The translations under genes were made by a program, and so were the position numbers. The notes beneath the pieces were generated by a model. That model searched no databases, was not told the origin of the DNA, and worked only from the letters and a program-made list of their open reading frames with translations. Positions 57,287 through 64,000 of a stretch of 64,000 bases of DNA are shown here, one piece after another. Numbering within the stretch: the first letter of the stretch is position 1; every line of letters starts with the position of its first letter. The stretch comes from Pararhizobium qamdonense (lineage in GTDB: Bacteria; Pseudomonadota; Alphaproteobacteria; Rhizobiales; Rhizobiaceae): NCBI RefSeq assembly GCF_029277445.1, contig NZ_CP119566.1, forward strand, positions 1,862,001-1,926,000, written 5' to 3'.

Positions 57287-59149
57287 ATGCCGCAGACCCA
57301 GAACCGTATCGATCCGATCTTTGACGCTGACGGCGTGCAAAACCCGTTATCCGTGCTGAAGAGGGTCTATGGTTATCCTGCCTTTCGCGGCAAGCAGGCG
57401 GCGGTGGTGGAGCGCGTGGTGTCGGGCGGCGATGCCGTGGTGCTGTTTCCGACCGGGGCCGGTAAATCGCTCTGCTTCCAGATCCCGGCGCTCTGCCGTG
57501 ATGGCGTCGGCATTGTCGTATCGCCGCTGATTGCGCTGATGCGCGATCAGGTAGAGGCGCTGAAGCAGCTGGGGGTGCGGGCGGCTGCGCTCAATTCCTC
57601 GCTGTCGCGCGAGGAATTCCTCGATGTCCGCCGCGCCATCGCCAATGGCGGGCTCGATCTTCTTTATGTGACGCCGGAGCGCATCGTGACGCCCGCCTTC
57701 AAGGAGATGATCGGCTCTGCGAAGATTTCGCTGTTTGCCATCGACGAGGCGCATTGCGTCTCGCAATGGGGCCATGATTTTCGCCCGGAATACCGGGAAT
57801 TGGGGCAGCTTGGCGATCATTATCCCGGCGTGCCGCGCATGGCGCTGACGGCCACGGCCGATCCGCACACGCGCGAAGACATTATCGACAAGCTCGGCCT
57901 GCGCTCCGCCGAAGTCTTCACAACCTCGTTCGACCGGCCCAACATCGCCTATGAAATCGTCGAGCGCGACCAGCCGCGCCAGCAGCTTCTGCGCTTCCTG
58001 TCGCGCCATACCGGCTCCAGCGGCATCGTCTATTGCCTGTCGCGCGCCAAGGTGGAGGACACGGCCGAATGGCTGAACGGGCAGGGGATCCGCGCGCTCG
58101 CCTATCATGCCGGCATGGACCGCGCCGTGCGCGATGCCAATCAGGATGCCTTCCTCAAGGAAGAGGATCTTTGCCTGGTGGCGACGGTCGCCTTCGGCAT
58201 GGGCATCGACAAGCCGAACGTGCGCTATGTCGCCCATCTCGATCTGCCGGGTTCGGTCGAGGCCTATTATCAGGAAACCGGCCGTGCCGGACGCGACGGG
58301 CTGCCTTCGGACGTGTGGATGGCCTATGGCATGGCCGATGTCATCCAGCGCGGCCGGATGATTGATGGCGGCACCTCGGGCGACGATATCAAGCGGGTCG
58401 AGCGCGCCAAGCTGAATGCACTTCTGGCCATCTGCGAAACCCCCGGCTGCCGCCGCCAATCGATCCTTGCGCATTTCGGCGAGGCGCATGGCGGGCAGTG
58501 CGGCAATTGCGATACCTGCATCAATCCGGTCGAAACCTGGGACGGGACCGATGCTGCGATCAAGGCGCTGGCGGCGATCTACCGCACCGGCGAGCGGTTC
58601 GGCACCGGCCATCTGATCGATGTGCTGCTCGGCACTGAAAACGAAAAGACCGAACGCTTCGGCCACAGCAAGATGCCGGTCTTCGGGGCCGGCAAGGATA
58701 TCGCCTCGAAAACCTGGCAGTCGGTCTATCGCCAGCTTCTCGCCGCCGGTCTGATCAGCGTCGATCACGAAGCGTTCGGCGCGCTGAAGCTGGAGCCGGA
58801 AGCGCGCGCCGTCTTCAAACGCGAACGCGAGGTCCGCTTCCGCAAGGACCGCCCGGTTTCGGGCAAAGGCAAGGGCAAGAATGCCCGGCAATCGGCCGCA
58901 TCGGGCGCCAGGTCGGCTTTGGCGGGTTCGGATGCCGAGCTGTTCGAGGCCTTGCGCCGGGCCCGCTCCGGCATCGCCAAGGAACTCGGCGTGCCGCCCT
59001 ATGTCGTCTTCCCCGACACCACCCTCATCGCCTTCGCCACCGCCCGCCCGCAGGATCACGACTCACTTCTCGGCATTTCCGGCGTCGGCCAGTCGAAACT
59101 CGAGCGTTACGGTGACGCGTTCCTGGATGTGATCCGGGGATTTGATTGA
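57287..59149 (+). CDS. recQ: ATP-dependent DNA helicase RecQ
   Basis: The 620 residues comprise a superfamily 2 helicase with Walker A ([16 protein letters not shown]) and the DEAH box ([22 protein letters not shown]). The motif VI region reads [14 protein letters not shown], a zinc site is formed by CETPGCRR...CGNCDTC, and a winged helix and C-terminal HRDC domain follow. It unwinds DNA from 3' to 5' in recombination and fork repair. Family members begin soon after ATG 57287. Confidence 0.96.
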   Translation: MPQTQNRIDPIFDADGVQNPLSVLKRVYGYPAFRGKQAAVVERVVSGGDAVVLFPTGAGKSLCFQIPALCRDGVGIVVSPLIALMRDQVEALKQLGVRAAALNSSLSREEFLDVRRAIANGGLDLLYVTPERIVTPAFKEMIGSAKISLFAIDEAHCVSQWGHDFRPEYRELGQLGDHYPGVPRMALTATADPHTREDIIDKLGLRSAEVFTTSFDRPNIAYEIVERDQPRQQLLRFLSRHTGSSGIVYCLSRAKVEDTAEWLNGQGIRALAYHAGMDRAVRDANQDAFLKEEDLCLVATVAFGMGIDKPNVRYVAHLDLPGSVEAYYQETGRAGRDGLPSDVWMAYGMADVIQRGRMIDGGTSGDDIKRVERAKLNALLAICETPGCRRQSILAHFGEAHGGQCGNCDTCINPVETWDGTDAAIKALAAIYRTGERFGTGHLIDVLLGTENEKTERFGHSKMPVFGAGKDIASKTWQSVYRQLLAAGLISVDHEAFGALKLEPEARAVFKREREVRFRKDRPVSGKGKGKNARQSAASGARSALAGSDAELFEALRRARSGIAKELGVPPYVVFPDTTLIAFATARPQDHDSLLGISGVGQSKLERYGDAFLDVIRGFD

Positions 59150-59323
59150 CCTCGGGTTCCTCTTCTCCCGAGAGAAAAGATGGCCAGAAGCGCGGATGAC
59201 GGCCTCTTCCTCTTCTCCCCGGCGGGGAGAAGGTGCCCGAAGGGCGGATGAGGGGGCGATACGCTCAGAATGTGCCGAACCGCCCCCTCATCGCCTCGCA
59301 TGCGCTCGGCACTTCTCCCCGCT
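59150..59323. repeat. Second MITE-like palindromic element, left part (split by IS)
   Basis: A CTTCTCCCC/GGGGAGAAG hairpin and GGATGAGGGGGCG (59212-59258) are inverted in CGCCCCCTCATC and GGCACTTCTCCCC (59280-59320). The element resumes across the IS at 60552-60566 (GCTGGGGAGAAG), so it was complete before the insertion. It is unrelated in sequence to the other MITE-like family. Confidence 0.8.
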
Positions 59324-60551
59324 GGGAACCGTTGCATAATCGTCGAATTGACTGATGTGGCCGCAGGATAAGCGAGTTCTTTTGCCCTGGCTCAGTCTCC
59401 TGAGCAGGTTCTGGGCCGGTTAGGGGTGGTTTTTTCAGTTTCTGGGCGCAGTGCGGCCTTGGTCAGGTGGCCATTGTCACCCAGCGGCGCATGTTGAAGG
59501 CAATGGCCGCCATCAGCACCTGCGCTTCTGCCTTGGCAAGGCCACGATAGCGGATCAGGCCAAGACCCATGCGATGCTTGAGCGTGGCGAACGTCGTCTC
59601 GACGGCCGCTCGCCGCCGCTATATCAGCCGGTTGAACTGTTCAAGCCGCGGCGGCAGAACGCGATGGTGACGGTTGGGCCGGCGCATCAGCCGTGGCTTG
59701 ATGCCTTTGTCCTTCAAGGTCTGTGCGCGGGCATGGGTATGATAGGCGCTGTCGGCCATCACGCAGGCCTCGTCGCCGATGATCAGGCGGTCAGCGACGA
59801 CGGTGTCGTTGACATTGGCCGGCGTGGTGACAACCCTGCGGATCAGGCCTGAGCCTTCATCGACACCGACATGGGCCTTGTAGCCATAGGCCGAACCGGC
59901 CTTGCCCTTGCGCAGGGTGAAGCGGGCATCCGGATCGCTCGGCGCCGCACGCTTCAACCGGCCGGTAGGATCGTCGCGGTCCATGCCGGAGATCGCGGCA
60001 TCGAAGTCGCGATTGCGGCCTTCGGGCGGCCTTGCCGCCGTCGTTTCGATAACGGTCGCATCCAGCATCGTGCCGCGCCGCAGGATCAGGCCGGCGGCAT
60101 CCAGTTGCCTGTCGAGTTCGGCAAACAGCGTGTCAAGCAGCGCTTGGCTGACCAAAAGGTTGCGGAAGCGGCAAAGCGTCGAATGATCGGGAACCGTCTC
60201 ATCCAGCGCAAGGCCGACGAAACGCTTGAACGACAGCCGGTCGCACAACGCCTCCTCAAGTTCCATGTCGGACAATCCGTAAAGCGACTGCAGCAAAAGC
60301 GCCTTGAACATCACAATCGGCTTGTAGGCCGGACGGCCGGCGCTCTTGTCGTCACGCAGATGGTTGAGATGCTTCTCGAAACGATACCACTTCACCAGCG
60401 ACGACAGCCGCTCCAGACGACCGGCACCCTTGCCCTGCGGCATCAGCGCATCCACAAAACTGAACTGGCCGCCATTCCGAACCGACATCGCACCATCTCC
60501 GCTGCTCGTAACAACAGAGAATCACAACCACAGAATTTTGCAACGGTTCCC
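59324..60551 (-). mobile_element. IS5-family insertion sequence (1228 bp)
   Basis: The ends are GGGAACCGTTGCA-AAT inverted repeats (left 59324-59340, right 60535-60551; 16 of 17 match). A direct GCT at 59321-59323 and 60552-60554 is a 3-bp target duplication. It carries one transposase gene on the minus strand, interrupted by a stop codon. The target is the loop of the palindromic repeat between recQ and the SDR gene. Confidence 0.92.
59463..60488 (-). pseudogene. IS5-family DDE transposase with in-frame stop
   Basis: Translation gives 289 residues with D143 (GTMLDATVIET) and D246 (VMADSAYH), then TAG at 59619-59621. The frame continues for 51 codons, including RRRAAVETTFATLKHRMG with the expected catalytic Glu at position 297, to a TGA at 59463. 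Without readthrough the DDE triad is incomplete, so the copy is probably inactive by itself. Ends, length and downstream reading frame are otherwise intact, suggesting a recent mutation. Confidence 0.9.
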
Positions 60552-60577
60552 GCTGGGGAGAAGGGAAAGAGCCCCCC

Positions 60578-61348
60578 TTACATCCTGACCGTCATGCCGC
60601 CATCCACCGTCAGCACATGGCCGTTAACAAACGATGCGGCGTCGCTGGCCAGGAACAGGGCGGCGCCGGCGATCTCGTCCGGGCGGCCCCAGCGTTGGGC
60701 CGGGATGCGCTGGCGCACGAAGGGCATCAGGTCCTCGTCGGCGGCCATTGCCGCGTTGGTCTCGGTGGCAAACCAGCCGGGTGCGATTGCATTGCTGGTG
60801 ATCCCGTGCGGACCGAATTCGACCGCCATCGCGCGCATCAGGCCGGTCAGCCCCTGCTTGGCAACCGGATAGATGCCGTCGCCCGGCATCGACACCTGGC
60901 CGTTGATCGAGGTGATCGAGATCAGCCGCCCGTGCCCGTTCTTCATCATGATCGCGGCCGCATCGCGCGATAGGGTCAGTGCGGCGATCAGGTCGGTCTG
61001 GATGAGATCGATCGCCGCGTCATCGTCGAAGGCCGATAGCGGCCGCCGGTCGCGGGCGCCGACATTGTTGACGAGGATGTCGAGCCGTCCGTGCTGTTGT
61101 TCGATCAGGGCCAGCGTCTCGCGCTGGGCATGGCGGTCGGCGATATCGAAGGCCGCCGTGCTAGCGCTGCCGCCGGCCTGCGTGAGGGCGGAAACGGCGG
61201 TGTCCAGGGTCGCCGCCGTGCGCCCGGTGATGACCACATGCGCTCCGGCCTCGCAAAGCGCCCTGGCGATTTCCAGCCCGAGCCCGCGCCCCCCGCCGGT
61301 CACCAGCGCGACACGGCCGTTCAGGGAAAATCTGTCGAAGATGGTCAT
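60578..61348 (-). CDS. SDR family oxidoreductase (gluconate 5-dehydrogenase-like)
   Basis: This 256-residue classical SDR has [31 protein letters not shown] and active-site Ser ([10 protein letters not shown]) with [15 protein letters not shown] and the C-terminal VDGGMTVRM follow. It is the idnO/gno-like group, which reduces 5-ketogluconate or similar. The substrate is unproven. The IS element inserted just downstream of the stop does not disrupt the gene. Confidence 0.9.
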   Translation of the reverse strand: MTIFDRFSLNGRVALVTGGGRGLGLEIARALCEAGAHVVITGRTAATLDTAVSALTQAGGSASTAAFDIADRHAQRETLALIEQQHGRLDILVNNVGARDRRPLSAFDDDAAIDLIQTDLIAALTLSRDAAAIMMKNGHGRLISITSINGQVSMPGDGIYPVAKQGLTGLMRAMAVEFGPHGITSNAIAPGWFATETNAAMAADEDLMPFVRQRIPAQRWGRPDEIAGAALFLASDAASFVNGHVLTVDGGMTVRM

Positions 61349-61462
61349 GGCGTCCTCGCCGTGGAGAAGAGATTGCCCATCGACACCAAAATACTTGACC
61401 TAGTCAACTATTTTCTCGATGCGACCGAACTTTTCGCCGGGGGTCGCGGCTGGTTTCGGGCG

Positions 61463-61870
61463 CTATTGCGCGGAGGGAACCGGGCAACTCAGATCACCTT
61501 CCTCGCAGGCCAGGTAGGTCTGCAGATCCTTGGTCCTGGTCTGTGTCAGGCCGTCAAGGCACATGGAATGGATCATTGGATAGGCGCTGCCCTCCGCCAC
61601 GCCCGAGGCCGAGAAGGCGCATTCGGCATCGCGGAAAGCGACCCAGGCGCGCTGCGCCGTTACCAGAAGCTTGGTTTTGTCCGCATCGTCCGTCAGCCGC
61701 GTGCTGATCTGTTTGTAGAGTTCGTTCAACTGCTTGTCGGACTTTTTGAAAGCTTCACTGGCGCAGACATCCATCGTCGTCTGGTCCTGCGCATTGGCGC
61801 AATCGCCGGCGGCGTATGCTGGTGTCGTGGCAAACATTGCCAGAGAAGCGATGAGGAACAGGCGTATCAT
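61463..61870 (-). CDS. DUF1311/LprI family secreted protein
   Basis: The 135 residues have a signal peptide (MIRLFLIASLAMFATTPAYA). A mature DUF1311 domain contains four cysteines (GDCANA, MDVCAS, ECAFSA, SMCLDG) in the usual spacing. LNELYKQISTRL and QRAWVAFRDAEC are also present. LprI-type members inhibit lysozyme, so a periplasmic location and protective role are inferred. Confidence 0.9.
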   Translation of the reverse strand: MIRLFLIASLAMFATTPAYAAGDCANAQDQTTMDVCASEAFKKSDKQLNELYKQISTRLTDDADKTKLLVTAQRAWVAFRDAECAFSASGVAEGSAYPMIHSMCLDGLTQTRTKDLQTYLACEEGDLSCPVPSAQ

Positions 61871-62209
61871 TGGAAGTCTCCAGCGCGGCGCGGCGCGTGA
61901 CTATCGGCCGCAATCAGAAGTCTTTAGGATAGAGGCTGCGGTCCCGCATGCAAGACAGCGGCAGGATAATGGCGCTCAGACCATCCCGTGCCGATGAATC
62001 AGGCTCGCCTGTTTGAAACATCGCGCGTCGCAGATGGGCTGGCGGCAAGGCGAGGCCTGTCCTGCCTGCGGCGCACGCTGGCGCTGTCTTCCGCTGTCAT
62101 CCCTATCGGATTATGATAGGTCTTGATCGCCAGCCGAGTTTCATCCTGGCCAAAGCTCATTCCGGCCAAAGCCCTTCTGGGCGACAGCCAATTTAGGAAA
62201 GCGCCCATC
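61871..62209. other. 339-bp divergent region upstream of kbl
   Basis: This region contains promoters for the DUF1311 gene and kbl. No clear operator, terminator or small gene was recognised. Confidence 0.4.
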
Positions 62210-63397
62210 ATGACATCAGCCTTCCTCACCCATCTCTCCACCGAGCTTTCCGGGTTGAAATCGTCCGGTCTTTACAAGACCGAGCGGGTGATCGTGTCGA
62301 TGCAGGCGGGGGAAATCGAGGTTGCGTCGGGGGCGAAGGTTTTGAACTTTTGCGCCAACAATTATCTCGGTCTTGCCGATCACGCCGAGCTGATCGAGGC
62401 GGGCAAACGGGCGCTGGACCGCTACGGCTACGGCATGGCCTCGGTGCGCTTCATCTGCGGCACGCAGGAGGAGCACAAGCAGCTGGAGGCGCGCATCTCG
62501 TCTTTCCTGGGGATGGAAGACACGATCCTCTATTCCTCCTGTTTCGATGCCAATGGCGGCCTGTTCGAGACATTGCTGGGCGAGGAGGACGCGATCATTT
62601 CCGATGCGCTCAACCATGCCTCGATCATCGATGGCGTGCGGCTCTCCAAGGCCAAACGCTTCCGCTATGCCAATAATGACATGGGCGCGCTGGAGGAGGA
62701 ACTGAAGAAGGCGGAAGGCGCGCGCTTCAAGCTGATCGCCACCGACGGCGTGTTTTCGATGGACGGCATCATCGCCAATCTGCAGGGCGTCTGCGATCTC
62801 GCCGACCAATATGGCGCCATGGTCATGGTCGATGACAGCCATGCGGTCGGATTTGTCGGCAAGCATGGGCGCGGCTCGGCCGAATATTGCGGCGTCGAGG
62901 GCCGGGTGGATATCATCACCGGCACACTCGGCAAGGCGCTGGGCGGCGCCTCCGGTGGTTATACGTCGGCGAAAACCGAGGTGGTGGACTGGCTGCGGCA
63001 GCGCTCGCGTCCCTATCTGTTTTCCAACACGCTGGCGCCGGTGATTGCGGCGGCATCGCTGAAAGTGTTCGACCTGATCGACCATGGCGATGCACTGCGT
63101 GATCGCCTGCAAGCCAATGCAACACTGTTTCGCACTGAGATGAGGAGGCTCGGCTTTACGCTGGCCGGCGAGGGCCATCCGATCATTCCGGTGATGCTGG
63201 GCGATGCGTCGCTGGCGCAGGCCTTTGCGGCGAGAATGCTGGAAAAGGGCGTCTACGTCGTCGGCTTCGCCTTCCCGGTCGTGCCCAAGGACCAGGCCCG
63301 CATCCGCACCCAGATGTCGGCATCCCATAGCGAGGCCGATGTGCGCCGCGCGATTGCCGTATTCGAAGAGGTCGGGCGGGAGCTGGGTGTGATCTGA
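62210..63397 (+). CDS. kbl: Glycine C-acetyltransferase (2-amino-3-ketobutyrate CoA ligase)
   Basis: Kbl splits 2-amino-3-ketobutyrate with CoA into glycine and acetyl-CoA, after Tdh has oxidised threonine. This 395-residue PLP enzyme has [25 protein letters not shown], the [10 protein letters not shown] loop, [16 protein letters not shown], and the Schiff-base Lys in [17 protein letters not shown] 62210 (MTSAFLTHL) is used. tdh follows across the MITE-like copy 3. Confidence 0.96.
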   Translation: MTSAFLTHLSTELSGLKSSGLYKTERVIVSMQAGEIEVASGAKVLNFCANNYLGLADHAELIEAGKRALDRYGYGMASVRFICGTQEEHKQLEARISSFLGMEDTILYSSCFDANGGLFETLLGEEDAIISDALNHASIIDGVRLSKAKRFRYANNDMGALEEELKKAEGARFKLIATDGVFSMDGIIANLQGVCDLADQYGAMVMVDDSHAVGFVGKHGRGSAEYCGVEGRVDIITGTLGKALGGASGGYTSAKTEVVDWLRQRSRPYLFSNTLAPVIAAASLKVFDLIDHGDALRDRLQANATLFRTEMRRLGFTLAGEGHPIIPVMLGDASLAQAFAARMLEKGVYVVGFAFPVVPKDQARIRTQMSASHSEADVRRAIAVFEEVGRELGVI

Positions 63398-63401
63398 ACC
63401 T

Positions 63402-63541
63402 TGACCTCCCCCTTGAGGGGGGAGGTCGCAGCGCAGCTGCGGGTGGGGGTGACCACCGCGAACACGAAGGTCCGTTTGCGTGGGCCGCAGATCACCCCAC
63501 CCCGCCGCTGCGCGCCGACCCTCCCCCTCAAGGGGAGGGTG
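63402..63541. repeat. MITE-like intergenic element, copy 3
   Basis: A left module at 63402-63452 (GACCTCCCCCTTGAGGGG...) and its inverted right module at about 63493-63541 flank a core of about 40 bp. It lies between kbl and tdh, which are usually adjacent in one operon. Confidence 0.85.
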
Positions 63542-63586
63542 GAAGACACCTGTCGCCGCTGACAAGAATAGTCCAAGGAACCACCG

Positions 63587-64000
63587 ATGACCAACATGAT
63601 GAAAGCCCTCGTCAAATCCAGAGCCGAACCCGGCCTGTGGATGGAGCATGTTCCGGTGCCCGAACCCGGTCCCAACGACGTTTTGATCAAGGTGAGGAAA
63701 TCGGCGATCTGCGGCACCGACGTGCATATCTGGAACTGGGACCAATGGGCGCAAAAGACCATTCCGGTGCCGATGGTCGTCGGCCATGAATTTGTCGGCG
63801 TGATTGCTGAGATTGGTTCGGCCGTGACCAAATACCATGTTGGCGAACGCGTCTCGGGCGAGGGGCATATCGTCTGCGGCAAGTGCCGCAATTGCCGGGC
63901 GGGCCGGGGGCATCTGTGCCGCAACACGCTGGGTGTCGGCGTGCACCGGCCGGGCTCGTTCGGCGAATATGTCTGCATTCCCGAATATAATGTCGTTGCC
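63587..64000 (+). CDS. tdh: L-threonine 3-dehydrogenase (N-terminal part, cut by window edge)
   Basis: The first 138 codons of a medium-chain dehydrogenase are present. They include [24 protein letters not shown] (residues 5-28), zinc ligands in [18 protein letters not shown] and [12 protein letters not shown], and the structural zinc loop [18 protein letters not shown]. Tdh oxidises threonine to 2-amino-3-ketobutyrate with NAD+, feeding Kbl upstream. The C-terminal Rossmann domain lies beyond the window. AAGGA at 63575-63579 fits ATG 63587. Confidence 0.95.
   Translation, partial: MTNMMKALVKSRAEPGLWMEHVPVPEPGPNDVLIKVRKSAICGTDVHIWNWDQWAQKTIPVPMVVGHEFVGVIAEIGSAVTKYHVGERVSGEGHIVCGKCRNCRAGRGHLCRNTLGVGVHRPGSFGEYVCIPEYNVVA

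Noticed and set aside
57347..59059. 570-codon minus-strand ORF inside recQ
   Set aside because: Antisense shadow of recQ; RecQ motifs are complete on the plus strand.
62216..63946. 576-codon minus-strand ORF over kbl and tdh
   Set aside because: Runs through a repeat and two well-identified plus-strand genes; composition typical of antisense.

Overview
The window is a chromosomal segment of a Rhizobiaceae bacterium (Rhizobium/Agrobacterium/Sinorhizobium group), judged from the sequence alone. The best marker is the block ArsR regulator - two tandem small RNAs - LysR regulator - trxB - Lrp regulator - LpsB-type glycosyltransferase - greA (about 30.6-36.0 kb). This matches the known rhizobial AbcR1/AbcR2 - lsrB/vtlR neighbourhood. 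The high-GC codon use, the long alphaproteobacterial CarB, a BA14K protein and abundant GC-rich palindromic intergenic repeats agree. Genes are dense, and most of the window looks like conserved core chromosome with small accessory insertions.

Layout. 0-1.4 kb: end of an aldehyde dehydrogenase and its DUF779 partner. 1.5-7.8 kb: a minus-strand series lgt, MidA-type methyltransferase, pgeF, an M24-fold protein, a lipoprotein and prs. 8-10.3 kb: ubiK, ybjN-like, proC, csaA. 10.5-14.3 kb: histidine kinase, response regulator and MarR regulator (PetR/PetP-like), divergent from ilvE with a perfect 15-bp inverted-repeat operator between them. 14.4-18.6 kb: small membrane proteins, a metallo-beta-lactamase-fold hydrolase, BA14K, a cold-shock protein and a sugar dehydrogenase. 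18.65-21.7 kb: a class GN sortase and its VIT/VWA substrate with an LPQTA sorting signal. 22.2-30.5 kb: aspartate aminotransferase, MFS transporter, LysR regulator, NAD(P)-binding reductase, lytic transglycosylase, GNAT, APH(6)-like kinase and Old Yellow Enzyme.

30.6-36 kb: the AbcR-LsrB-TrxB-Lrp-LpsB-GreA block. 36.2-40.5 kb: an oxidoreductase, a TetR regulator with a palindromic operator, a quinone reductase and a 14-TM MFS pump. 40.5-45.8 kb: a DUF2283/DUF4258 pair, carB and a zinc alcohol dehydrogenase. 46-47.8 kb: a zinc metallopeptidase and two tandem secreted paralogues. 48.2-52.2 kb: a resistance-type cluster (TetA-like MFS, MATE, GNAT, CPT-like kinase). 52.3-59.1 kb: carA, yqeY-like, a BrnT/BrnA toxin-antitoxin module, dnaG and recQ. 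59.2-60.6 kb: a MITE-like repeat split by an IS5-family element whose transposase carries a nonsense codon just before the catalytic Glu. 60.6-64 kb: an SDR, a DUF1311 protein, kbl and the start of tdh.

Several pieces work together: AbcR RNAs under the LysR regulator controlling uptake genes; Kbl and Tdh in threonine catabolism; CarA and CarB (11 kb apart) forming one enzyme; the sortase and its substrate displaying a VWA protein. Three copies of a long inverted-repeat, MITE-like element sit in gene gaps, and one supplies the ribosome binding site of its downstream gene. No tRNA, rRNA or CRISPR array was found.
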